A stretch of DNA of 64,000 nt from an uncultured Flavobacterium sp. (lineage in GTDB: Bacteria > Bacteroidota > Bacteroidia > Flavobacteriales > Flavobacteriaceae): the NCBI RefSeq assembly GCF_943913405.1, contig NZ_CALTYA010000014.1:1-64000 (forward strand), written 5' to 3'. Positions 6,674-15,063 of the stretch are shown in pieces (the stretch's first letter is position 1; every line of letters begins with the position of its first letter). Made by a program: the position numbers and the translations under genes. The notes beneath the pieces were generated by a model, which saw only the letters and a program-made list of their open reading frames with translations, did not search any database and was not told the origin of the DNA.

Positions 6674-7771
6674 ATGATTAAAAATGTAAAAATTAATGCC
6701 TACCAAGTGGGTCTGGTATTTGAAAACAGAAAATTGATTAAAGTTTTAGAGGAAGGTAATTTCTGGATTTTTGGCAACAAGGAAGTGAAAATCTATGAGA
6801 AGAATCAATCGTTCGTGGCTCCAATTGAGTTGAATATTTTATTGCAGAATGAAGAATTGGCTTTATTGCTAGAGGTAGTCGAGGTTGCAGATCATGAAAT
6901 TGCGTTGTACACCGTAAACGGTATTTTTAAAGAAGTTTTAGTGACAGGCAGATATGCTTTCTGGAAAGGTTATTTCAAATATGATTTTCTAAAAATTGAT
7001 TTGTCGAAAGCAGAAATTACGGAAGATATCCCAACAGCTTTGCTTGATAATGTCAAGTTGCGCGCCTATGTCAGAAAATGGCAAGTTATGAATTTTGAAA
7101 CAGGCTTATTGTTTGTAAATGGCTCTTTCATAAAAGAAATAGGAGCTGGAACGTATTACTTTTGGCAAAATTCTATTTCTGTTGAGGTGAAATCTGTAGA
7201 TATCAGACAACAGCAATTAGAGATTTCTGGCCAAGAATTATTGGCAAAAGACAAAGCAAGCTTGAGGATTAATTTCTTTGTGAGATACCAAGTAATAAAT
7301 GTTTTCCAGGCTTTGGTTGAAAATAAAGATTTTGAAAAACAATTGTATGTCTTGATGCAATTGGCTTTGAGAGCTTTTGTCGGCGGCTTGACTTTGGATG
7401 AATTGTTGAATAAAAAAGATACGATTGCTAAAGAAATTTTAGAAAATGTAGAATCAAAAATTGCTGATTTAGGTCTAGCAGTTTCTGACGCCGGAATTAG
7501 AGACGTCATTTTGCCAGGCGACATGAAAGAAATCATGAACCAGGTTTTGGTGGCTGAGAAAAAAGCGCAAGCCAACAGCATCATGAGGCGTGAAGAAACG
7601 GCATCCACAAGAAGTTTGCTGAACACGGCAAAATTGATGGAAGAAAACGAAATGCTTTGGAAATTGAAGGAGATGGAATATGTCGAGAAAATCGCAGATA
7701 AAATTGGTGAAATCACCATTTCTGGCGGAGGCAATGTCATCACGCAATTGAAAGAAATTTTTGTTAAATAA
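6674..7771 (+). CDS. Slipin / SPFH (band 7) family protein
   Basis: The 365-residue protein has an N-terminal stretch of short beta repeats (1-110, 'GLVFENRKLIKVLEEGNFWIFG', then a second copy 'ALYTVNGIFKEVLVTGRYAFW' and a third near 'TGLLFVNGSFIKEIGAGTYYFW'). A band-7 core follows from about 125 to 270, then the 'GDMKEIMNQVLVAEKKAQAN' helix and a coiled-coil tail ending in 'ISGGGNVITQL'. No transmembrane helix is present, unlike classical stomatins. Soluble slipins of this kind are found in RNA-repair operons with RtcB and Ro60-like proteins. Here the gene stands at the end of a run of tRNA-like RNAs. It is followed by a bidirectional terminator and a convergent ligase gene. Confidence 0.88.
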   Translation: MIKNVKINAYQVGLVFENRKLIKVLEEGNFWIFGNKEVKIYEKNQSFVAPIELNILLQNEELALLLEVVEVADHEIALYTVNGIFKEVLVTGRYAFWKGYFKYDFLKIDLSKAEITEDIPTALLDNVKLRAYVRKWQVMNFETGLLFVNGSFIKEIGAGTYYFWQNSISVEVKSVDIRQQQLEISGQELLAKDKASLRINFFVRYQVINVFQALVENKDFEKQLYVLMQLALRAFVGGLTLDELLNKKDTIAKEILENVESKIADLGLAVSDAGIRDVILPGDMKEIMNQVLVAEKKAQANSIMRREETASTRSLLNTAKLMEENEMLWKLKEMEYVEKIADKIGEITISGGGNVITQLKEIFVK

Positions 7772-7803
7772 AAAACCACGAATCGTTAAGGTTCGTGGTT
7801 TCT
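7771..7803. terminator. Bidirectional terminator
   Basis: AAACCACGAA (7773-7782) pairs perfectly with TTCGTGGTTT (7792-7801). It lies between the convergent slipin and acyl-CoA ligase genes. Confidence 0.85.
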
Positions 7804-7807
7804 GTTT

Positions 7808-9583
7808 TTAAGCTTCTCTATAAATCTTATCGTATAATTTCTGATAAATTTCCTTGACATTTTTTCTTTTCAATTTCATAGTAGGAGTAAGGTGTCCGCC
7901 ATCGATTGACCAAACATCTGGCGTCAGCTCAAATTTTTTGATCTGTTCCCAATGGCCGAATTTGCTGTTGATTCCTTCAATTTCTTCTTGGAAGCGTTTT
8001 TTTACCTCTTCGTTCTCTACCAATTCTTCGTTTGAACCAGCGTTGATTCCTTTCTTTTTTGCCCAAGCTTTTACAAAGTCAAAATCAGGCTGGATAAAAG
8101 CGGCCGGCATTTTTTCGCCATCGCCAATTACCATGATTTCGCCAATAAAGCGGGACTGTTTCATGGCATTTTCAATCAACTGCGGTGCAATATATTTTCC
8201 TCCAGAAGTCTTGAACATTTCTTTCTTTCTGTCCGTAATTTTCAAGAAGCCTTCTTCGTCGATCACGCCGATATCGCCCGTGTGGAAATAGCCGTCTTTT
8301 ATCGCTTCAGCAGTTTTTTCTTCATCTTTGTAATAGCCCATCATCACATTCGGACCTTTGCATAAAATTTCTCCGTCTTCTGCAATTTTAACTTCTACGT
8401 TGTCAATTACTCTTCCGACAGTTCCAATCTTAAATCCGTGATTTCTGGTGTCATTTACGGCAATTACTGGAGAGGTTTCGGTCAAGCCGTAGCCTTCCAT
8501 AACCGGAATTTCTGCAGCAGCAAAAACTCTAGCCAATCTTGGCTGCAACGCTGCGCTTCCAGAAACCATCAAGTCTAAATTACCGCCCAAACCTTCTTTC
8601 CATTTGCTGAAAATCAGTTTTCTGGCAATGCCCAACTGGAATTCATACCACCAGCCATTTTTACCGTAAGGCTCAAATTTCAATCCCAAATCAATCGCCC
8701 AAAAGAACAATTTCTTCTTGATGCCAGTCAATTCAGCACCTTTAGCATAAATTTTATCGTAGACTTTTTCTAAAAGTCTTGGAACGGCCGTAATTACGTG
8801 CGGTTTTGTTTCCTTTAAATTGTCGCTTAACTTATCGATTGATTCCGCAAAATAAATTCCTACGCCATAATATTGGTATAGATAAACAACCATTCTTTCA
8901 AAAATGTGGCAGATTGGAAGAAAGCTCAACGCTTTTGTTTGTCCTGCCACAAATGGAATTCTTTTCTCGCTTCCCAACACATTGGAAACGATATTCTTAT
9001 GCGAAAGCATTACGCCTTTTGGTCTTCCTGTAGTTCCAGACGTATAAATTATCGTGGCTAAATCTTCTGTGGTAACTGCATCTTTTCTGGCTTCGACTTC
9101 GTTTTGGTTGCTTTCGTCTTTGCCAGATTCTAATAATTCTTCCCAGCTTTTACAGCCCGAAATTTTATTGAAACAGAAAACTTCCTTTAAATTCGGAACG
9201 TTTCCTTTGATAGCATTTACCTTTTTCAAAACTTCTTCATCTGAAACAAAACAGTAAATCGCTCCCGAATGGTTTAAGATATATTCATAATCTTCTTCAG
9301 CAATCGTCGGATAGATCGGAACATTTTGGGCTCCGGTTTGTAAAATACCGATGTCAACAATGTGCCATTCGGTTCTGTTATTCGAAGAAATGACCGCAAT
9401 TTTATCATCTTTTTGAATTCCCATTCTCAAAAGCGCGCGTGAAACTGCATTTGCTTTCGCTAAATATTCATCAGTGGAAGTCTTGACCCATTTTCCGTCC
9501 TGTTTTGTAACCAACGAATCGGGAATACTGTATTTTTCCTGCTGATGATAAGGAAAATCAAACAATCTGGTAATTGAAGCCAT
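7808..9583 (-). CDS. Long-chain fatty acid--CoA ligase
   Basis: The 591-residue AMP-forming ligase belongs to the FadD/LACS group. It activates long-chain fatty acids to acyl-CoA through an acyl-adenylate. The P-loop-like 'YTSGTTGRPKG' motif is near residue 180. 'GYGLTETSP' is near 365 and 'GYFHTGDIG' near 430. The A10-type lysine region is in 'PTMKLKRKN' near the end. The length and the 'DRKKEMFKTSGGKYIAPQ' hinge fit the bacterial LACS family exactly. It is monocistronic. Chain-length preference cannot be read from the sequence. Confidence 0.93.
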   Translation of the reverse strand: MASITRLFDFPYHQQEKYSIPDSLVTKQDGKWVKTSTDEYLAKANAVSRALLRMGIQKDDKIAVISSNNRTEWHIVDIGILQTGAQNVPIYPTIAEEDYEYILNHSGAIYCFVSDEEVLKKVNAIKGNVPNLKEVFCFNKISGCKSWEELLESGKDESNQNEVEARKDAVTTEDLATIIYTSGTTGRPKGVMLSHKNIVSNVLGSEKRIPFVAGQTKALSFLPICHIFERMVVYLYQYYGVGIYFAESIDKLSDNLKETKPHVITAVPRLLEKVYDKIYAKGAELTGIKKKLFFWAIDLGLKFEPYGKNGWWYEFQLGIARKLIFSKWKEGLGGNLDLMVSGSAALQPRLARVFAAAEIPVMEGYGLTETSPVIAVNDTRNHGFKIGTVGRVIDNVEVKIAEDGEILCKGPNVMMGYYKDEEKTAEAIKDGYFHTGDIGVIDEEGFLKITDRKKEMFKTSGGKYIAPQLIENAMKQSRFIGEIMVIGDGEKMPAAFIQPDFDFVKAWAKKKGINAGSNEELVENEEVKKRFQEEIEGINSKFGHWEQIKKFELTPDVWSIDGGHLTPTMKLKRKNVKEIYQKLYDKIYREA

Positions 9584-9781
9584 GGTGTAGAAAATTAAAT
9601 TCCCTGCAAAATAGGAAATTATAAATAAATGACCAATCTTTTTATCATTTCCGAAATCATATTTATAAATCTTTTCACATTTAATGATATAGCGGTTTAT
9701 GAATCATTGCTTTAAAGAAATTTCGGGACAAAAATTATAAGTCAGCTTTATAAATTATTTTTAACTAGGACTCCACGCTAA

Positions 9782-9874
9782 GTTGGCACATCCAACACGA
9801 GGTATGGCATCATCGAGACAGTTGCAAATAAAGACGAATCGGTTGGAGAAATCGTTCTGCAAAACATATGGTAA
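9782..9874 (+). pseudogene. Scrap of a protein-coding gene (C-terminal end)
   Basis: A 30-codon stretch ending in TAA reads smoothly as protein (…TRYGIIETVANKDESVGE…IVLQNIW) and is GC-richer than the surrounding intergenic DNA, but an in-frame TAA precedes it at once. It looks like the last residues of a gene whose body has been lost. The source family is not recognised. The rest of the 9584-9926 gap contains only AT-rich DNA and the terminator at 9877. Confidence 0.35.
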
Positions 9875-9876
9875 TA

Positions 9877-9905
9877 AAAAAAGCGGGCTTTCACCCGCTC
9901 TTTTA
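9877..9905 (-). terminator. Terminator of the FG-GAP gene
   Basis: AGCGGG (9882-9887) pairs with CCCGCT (9894-9899). The T-run on the minus strand fits the gene ending at 9927. Confidence 0.8.
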
Positions 9906-9926
9906 CCCACAATGGGAGAATATTTG

Positions 9927-11312
9927 TCAGTTCTTCAGAAATTTTAGAGTCTCTTTACCAGCTTCGGCCTGTATCTCTATAAAATACAACCCATTGCTTA
10001 GAGCAGCCACGTTGATCTTGTGGTTAGTTTCTGGTCCATCAAGAACCGCTTTATCAATAAGCTTTCCGGTCGCATCGTAAATAGCGTAAGAATTTATGCC
10101 TGTGGCTGAGGCGATGTTGAGCTGCTGACCAGCAGGGTTAGGGTAAACAGAGAATTTTACAGCGGTCGGCTCTGATACCGATAGCTGCGCAGCGTTATTG
10201 CGGAACCATGCAAATTCGTTGTCAGTGCTGTAGAAAATGTCGAGGTCGCCGTCCCTGTCGATATCGAACAGGCTGGTGCGGCTAACCTCTCCAACAATGG
10301 AAGTTCCGGAAATAGGTAGCATCGCCGAGTTGAGTTCGCCTACTCCCGCGCCTAACCTGTAGGTCAGTACATTGTTCTTCATATACAGGATGTCCATGAA
10401 GCCATCGCCATCCAGGTCGCCAACTTCCTCCATGGAAGAATTCATACAGCCTCCTACGGTGATCGGCGTTAGGGTCGAGTAGACATTGTTCCCAAAATTC
10501 TTGAACCAATACGCTGCGCAGTCGGAGCTTTGGGTCACTACGTCCATCTTGCCGTCATTATCCACATCGTATAAATGCGATCTGTAGACGTATGGCGAGG
10601 AAGAGCTTGCGTAGATGTTAGTCTGCACGAAAGCATTGTTCACATATTCAAATTGGATAACTCTCTGGGGAGACGTGTCACCAGACGAAACGATCAGGTC
10701 CGTTACCTGATCCTGGTCAAGGTCACCGAAGCCTATCGAATAGATATTGTAATTAGGCCAGTAGAACATGCTGTCGTACACAAATGTGCCGTTGCCCGCA
10801 TTGCGGACAAAGTGCAGGCTGTCGCCGTTCAGCTGTGCTACGATGATGTCATCCTTTCCGTCATTGTTGATGTCGCCGACCTCAAACGTTGTCAGATAGC
10901 TGTTGTAGGGCAAACTTTGCTTGGCGCCGAAAAAGCCAGATCCCATATTCTTTATCCATGACAATCCGGTCACTGCGTCGCCTACCACCAAATCCTTGAT
11001 CCCATCCCCGTCGACGTCGAGCAGCCGTACCGTATTTACGTCTCTGTAATCAGAACTGATAACCGTCTTGGCAGAGAATGTCTCATTTCCAAGATTTTTG
11101 TACCAGGCAACGTGGTTGGCAGATGAAGATACACTTCCTGTTGAGGAGGTCACAATGATGTCAATGTCGCCATCGGCATCAATGTCTTCAAAAATAAAAG
11201 AGTTGTGGAAATGAGAAGTGGAATTCAGTACATTGCGATTGCCGAATTGTTGGGCATTTGCGCTAAAAAACGTTTGGGCTACAAACGATGCAATAAGTAA
11301 TTTTTTCTTCAT
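9927..11312 (-). CDS. Secreted FG-GAP/VCBS-repeat protein with T9SS sorting tail
   Basis: The 461-residue protein has a signal peptide (1-20, cut before Gln). Five to seven FG-GAP/VCBS repeats of the calcium-binding type follow, with 'DIDADGDIDI', 'DVDGDGIKDL', 'DINNDGKDDI', 'DLDGDGFMDI' and 'DIDRDGDLDI', and should fold as a beta-propeller. The last ~75 residues ('FSVYPNPAGQQLNI…GLYFIEI…KFLKN') are a type A sorting domain for the type IX secretion system, which exports and anchors the protein at the surface. The base composition is clearly GC-richer than the neighbours, and a gene scrap lies next to it. This suggests a recently acquired gene. The ligand is unknown. Confidence 0.9.
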   Translation of the reverse strand: MKKKLLIASFVAQTFFSANAQQFGNRNVLNSTSHFHNSFIFEDIDADGDIDIIVTSSTGSVSSSANHVAWYKNLGNETFSAKTVISSDYRDVNTVRLLDVDGDGIKDLVVGDAVTGLSWIKNMGSGFFGAKQSLPYNSYLTTFEVGDINNDGKDDIIVAQLNGDSLHFVRNAGNGTFVYDSMFYWPNYNIYSIGFGDLDQDQVTDLIVSSGDTSPQRVIQFEYVNNAFVQTNIYASSSSPYVYRSHLYDVDNDGKMDVVTQSSDCAAYWFKNFGNNVYSTLTPITVGGCMNSSMEEVGDLDGDGFMDILYMKNNVLTYRLGAGVGELNSAMLPISGTSIVGEVSRTSLFDIDRDGDLDIFYSTDNEFAWFRNNAAQLSVSEPTAVKFSVYPNPAGQQLNIASATGINSYAIYDATGKLIDKAVLDGPETNHKINVAALSNGLYFIEIQAEAGKETLKFLKN

Positions 11313-11524
11313 TTTGATATAACTGTTTTTAAGTATGCATAGCTAATAATGGTCTCTATAACGATCCATGTATTGATGCTGCGGTAAGCTATCGGTCCCA
11401 TAATAAGCGTATGCCAGTTGGCCGTTAAGAAGGAATAAAACTACTAAAGAAGCTTAATACACACAATTAATGCGTTAGAGAATTTATAAAAACCCAAACA
11501 GAAAAATAGAAACAACTATCTGAA

Positions 11525-13267
11525 CTACAGGTCGTTCTTATTAAGATTGTCAATATAATAGCTAGGTGAAAGTCCGGTCTGCTTTTTAAACACTTTTACA
11601 AAGGTTGTAGCATCTTTATAGCCAATTTCCTGTGCAATGGCCTGCAGGGTAAAATTTCTAAACTGAGTAGAATTGCCCACTTTTTGAAGCACGAAATTAA
11701 TTCGCAGTTCCTGAGTATATTCAGAAAATGATTTTTGTAAAACCTGATTAAAATATTGTGACAGATAGGCCGTGTTGGTATTTAATTTTTTTGCGACAAA
11801 AACCAATTTAAAATCAGACCTGAGATAAGCTTCCTTATTTTCTAACCTGGCCAATCCACTTCGAATCTTTTGTATTAGTTCCTCATCCATGATTTTTGAG
11901 CCTGAGTCTTCAGCCGGATTCTCAGGCACAATAAAATTGGCATATTTAACTTCTTTTAATCGCTGTAAAATAGCTAAAAACCGTTTGTGTTTTTCCTTTT
12001 GCCTTTTGTAGTAAGTGTAAAAGCTTAAAATTACAATTACTAATATAATTGCCATGCAGAGCATAATTTTCTTGAAGTAATGCTGCCTTTCCAATACTGC
12101 CTCAGATTCTTTTCTAACCGATAAAATATCGTAGTTATGCAAAAAGTCCAATGACTTATTCTTGATCTTATCCATATCCTTGATGAGGTCAAGGCTCATT
12201 TGCGCATAACTGTAGGCCTGCTCCGTATTTTTTTGCTGGCTGTAACTCTGCGAAAGCAGCGAATATGCAATCAGAAGATTTTCTGTAGATACTCTCGTAA
12301 CCTGATAGTTTTTAATGAACTGTTTCGAGTAAAAAACAGAGGAATCAAGCTGTTTCAGATGAAAATAGCAGTCGGCCATCCCTAAATCAAATACTTGGAC
12401 AGTCCGCAGATTCTTGTGAATTTCAGGATATAATTTTCGCTTTTTATAAAAAAGTAGCGCTTTGGCATAATTGCCTCTTAACGCTGCGCTTTTTGCCTTT
12501 CGCATGTATAATAAAGCTTGCGTTAAGTCCGATTGAAAATAATCGTGAAGCATAAGCTCTGTGGCTCTGCTAAAATAAGCATCCGCCGAATCGAGGTATT
12601 TATCCTGGCGTGTCTGTAGATAAAACTTTTGATAAGCCTCTCCAATTTCATTGTGCCTGTCTGCAAGGAGCTTATCTTTCATTTCCTTTTTTTCTGCTGC
12701 CCCTAAGCGAAGCTGCCTGAAAGTCCGTAAATCATTTTTCAATAATTTAATCCCGTTCGGATAATCTCCCATGGCCACTTTTAAAATCCCAAACTGCTGC
12801 TGATAGCGGTCACCAGGGATTTTATCTTTATAGGTAGTTATCAAAATCAAAGCCTGATTGTATTCTCCTAAGTTTTTATAGAGATAAAATAGTTTATTGA
12901 CACACATTCCCATCAAATCTGTATAATTCTCCTGGCTATTTAAAGAGGAATCCTTGGCGATCTTTTTTAAGAGTGCCAATAATAATTCTTTTGATTTTGG
13001 GTAATCAGATTTTGTATAAAAATAATTTGCTATATAGTAGTCCCCGCAATATCGGGCAAATTGGTTTGAGGAATAGGTCAGCTTTATAGCTTTCTCATAT
13101 GCTTTTTCAGGTGCTTTTAAAAGAAGTTCCTGAATCTGGCGGGTTTGAATATTTTCATCCGTGGTCAATTCTTGTGCCGTACTCAGCAACGTGCCACACA
13201 ATAAAAAGGACATAGCAAATACCTTTGAAAAATTTCCTCTTAAAAACTTAGAAATAAAGAGATTCAT
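11525..13267 (-). CDS. TPR-containing AraC-family transcriptional regulator
   Basis: I choose the ATG at 13267 (580 residues) because it begins a signal-anchor-like sequence (MNLFISKFLRG…LLSTAQ); the longer frame to 13327 adds an implausible leader. A sensory region of TPR-like helices runs to about residue 395. A single membrane helix ('MLCMAIILVIVILSFYTYY', about 400-420) follows. The C-terminal ~100 residues contain two helix-turn-helix motifs of the AraC type ('LNTNTAYLSQYFNQVLQKSF' and 'IAQEIGYKDATTFVKVFKKQTG'). This is the one-piece, membrane-bound TPR-AraC sensor layout common in Flavobacteriia. The target genes are unknown. Confidence 0.88.
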   Translation of the reverse strand: MNLFISKFLRGNFSKVFAMSFLLCGTLLSTAQELTTDENIQTRQIQELLLKAPEKAYEKAIKLTYSSNQFARYCGDYYIANYFYTKSDYPKSKELLLALLKKIAKDSSLNSQENYTDLMGMCVNKLFYLYKNLGEYNQALILITTYKDKIPGDRYQQQFGILKVAMGDYPNGIKLLKNDLRTFRQLRLGAAEKKEMKDKLLADRHNEIGEAYQKFYLQTRQDKYLDSADAYFSRATELMLHDYFQSDLTQALLYMRKAKSAALRGNYAKALLFYKKRKLYPEIHKNLRTVQVFDLGMADCYFHLKQLDSSVFYSKQFIKNYQVTRVSTENLLIAYSLLSQSYSQQKNTEQAYSYAQMSLDLIKDMDKIKNKSLDFLHNYDILSVRKESEAVLERQHYFKKIMLCMAIILVIVILSFYTYYKRQKEKHKRFLAILQRLKEVKYANFIVPENPAEDSGSKIMDEELIQKIRSGLARLENKEAYLRSDFKLVFVAKKLNTNTAYLSQYFNQVLQKSFSEYTQELRINFVLQKVGNSTQFRNFTLQAIAQEIGYKDATTFVKVFKKQTGLSPSYYIDNLNKNDL

Positions 13268-13404
13268 GTAAGTAAACAATTTGGGGAAACAAAAAACCTG
13301 CTTAAATGTTACGCTTCTTATACTCAAAAGAAGTGTGCCACAATTTTACCACGGCAGGCATTAAATGAAATTACTAATTTCGGATAAACTCATAGATAGT
13401 GTAT

Positions 13405-13512
13405 CTAAGTTGGCCCCCTTGGTTTATTATCAAGGACGCAATCAACATAATCAATTATCTTAAACTCATGGGCAAGTTTTAAATTTTTAAATTTTAATAT
13501 TTTGTCAATCGC
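13405..13512 (-). pseudogene. C-terminal scrap of an unknown gene
   Basis: A 35-codon stretch reads as plausible protein ('KLAHEFKIIDYVDCVLDNKP' then RGPT and a stop) but is preceded directly by two in-frame stops. It appears to be the remains of a deleted gene in the gene-free stretch 13268-13839. The rest of that stretch is AT-rich and shows nothing I can name. Confidence 0.3.
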
Positions 13513-13839
13513 TTATTAAAATTCTATAGGTATGAAGTTTGTAGCTATCGGCCCTGAATTTCAGTAATTATATTTGTGGTTCCAAGATATAAATATTTTC
13601 CAAGTTTTTAATCAAATAGGACAGATACCAATTTTTAAATTCCAGCTTTTCGAATAAATTATTTATGGACGATATGCTTCCCTTTCTTTAATATTTCGCC
13701 TCTATTGCCACAGCTCCCTCCTAGGCAGTAAATTTATAAATTAAGAAATCAAAGAAACAAATAATATTACTGGAATTCCTAATAAAATGTGGACATTTTT
13801 TAAATTGTTGTTGTTCAGCTTTTGATACTTCAAAAATAG

Positions 13840-14193
13840 TTAAATTCTTTTTTCTAAGAAGTAAGAAATTAAAATTCCAAAAGTATAGGCAACCAAATCG
13901 CTCCACAGAAATCCTTGTCCTAAAATCAAATGTCCTAAAGTGGTATTTCTGATTCCAACAATCCAATCAGCTTGATATAATTGGAAGAATTCTATTGTAT
14001 AACAAATTAAAATCGAGATTGTTGCTATGTTTTTTGAGGAGGATTTTAGAAGTAAAAATCGAATTATGAAATAAATCATTACGGCGTATAAAATGTCACC
14101 AATAAACAATGGAATAAAATCCGTTTTTCTGGAAAGGAGCCCGAGAATTATAATAAGACAAATGATTAAAAAATAGCGAATTCGAATTTTCAT
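13840..14193 (-). CDS. DUF2809 family membrane protein
   Basis: The 117-residue protein has four hydrophobic segments. It carries the family signature of an early 'GLLSRK' followed by a loop, 'FIGDILYAVMIYFIIR', and a later 'IEFFQLYQADWI' helix and 'GQGFLWSDLVAYTFGI'. DUF2809 proteins resemble small VanZ-like membrane proteins and have no settled function. It lies 27 nt downstream of the DUF3667 gene on the same strand, so the two may be cotranscribed. Confidence 0.8.
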   Translation of the reverse strand: MKIRIRYFLIICLIIILGLLSRKTDFIPLFIGDILYAVMIYFIIRFLLLKSSSKNIATISILICYTIEFFQLYQADWIVGIRNTTLGHLILGQGFLWSDLVAYTFGILISYFLEKRI

Positions 14194-14220
14194 AGCAGTA
14201 AAGAAATAACAAAGATGCTT

Positions 14221-14982
14221 TTATAGAATTTTATTGAAAATGAAAAATAGCGTAATTAGAAAGAAGCATATTTCTAAGAGAAGCAAAATGTCAAAAGCAA
14301 TTATCTTAAAGATCAGACTTGATTTACTGTAAGTTGACTGAAAAGCATTGTAGTAGCCGTAGCTGATATACAATAATAAAACTACTGGAGTTGATCGGTC
14401 AATTATATATCCTATCGTTGAAAAGTTTTCTAAAAAATCAACAAAAGAAAGTATCGTGCTGACTAAAGTGATCAGCATTACGCCTAAAAAAATCATTCCT
14501 GAAAGTATAAAATGTTCGCTCAGATTTAATTTTTTTCTTCGGAAAAGCAAAAAACTGGTCAATGCAAAAAGAGGAATAAGGGAAAGAATCAATATTTTGC
14601 TATAATCTGAAAGAAAAGCACCAGGATTTTGGCTCTTTTTATGGACTGTTTCGTAAATTTCGGGATAATAAACTAATTGGAGCTTGTCGTAATAGTTTGC
14701 CAAAAAAAGCTGGAGACCCACTAGCAAAATTGTCAAATAAAATACATTGTAATATTTAATTCTTTTCCCGCTTATGTAATCTAAAGCCGCTTTTCCAGGT
14801 CTTGTAAGCGCTTCTTTCATTGTAAATAAAATACCTTTTTCAACATGCCAAACGCCATGCAGAATGTCATGAACTAAAAAATGCTTGAAATTTATTCGAT
14901 GCGTGTCCGTTTTTTGTCCGCAATTGGAACAATAATTTCTCTCTGTTGCTTCATTGCAATTTAGGCAGACATGACTTTTCAT
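14221..14982 (-). CDS. DUF3667 zinc-ribbon membrane protein
   Basis: The 253-residue protein opens with a zinc ribbon (CLNC at 6-9, CSNCGQ at about 18-22). The DUF3667 motif 'FLVHDILHGVWHVEKGILFT…LTRPGKAALDYISGKRIKYYN' follows, then about five membrane helices. The family is frequent in Bacteroidota and its function is not established. A second, longer member lies at 25560-26528. Both share the order ribbon, amphipathic 'H…H' segment and 'PG' motif, so the call is firm at the family level. Confidence 0.88.
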   Translation of the reverse strand: MKSHVCLNCNEATERNYCSNCGQKTDTHRINFKHFLVHDILHGVWHVEKGILFTMKEALTRPGKAALDYISGKRIKYYNVFYLTILLVGLQLFLANYYDKLQLVYYPEIYETVHKKSQNPGAFLSDYSKILILSLIPLFALTSFLLFRRKKLNLSEHFILSGMIFLGVMLITLVSTILSFVDFLENFSTIGYIIDRSTPVVLLLYISYGYYNAFQSTYSKSSLIFKIIAFDILLLLEICFFLITLFFIFNKIL

Positions 14983-15012
14983 AAAATTTTAGATTTTGGT
15001 CTTGCTAAAATA

Positions 15013-15044
15013 GAAAAAGGCTTCCGTTTTCTGAAAGCCTTTTC
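15013..15044 (-). terminator. Terminator of purL
   Basis: AAAAGGCTT (15015-15023) pairs with AAGCCTTTT (15035-15043), followed by T on the minus strand. Confidence 0.75.
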
Positions 15045-15063
15045 TTAAATATTTAAAAATAAT

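Noticed and set aside
13721..13966. 81-codon minus-strand frame
   Set aside because: It overlaps the DUF2809 gene in another frame and has no protein-like composition.
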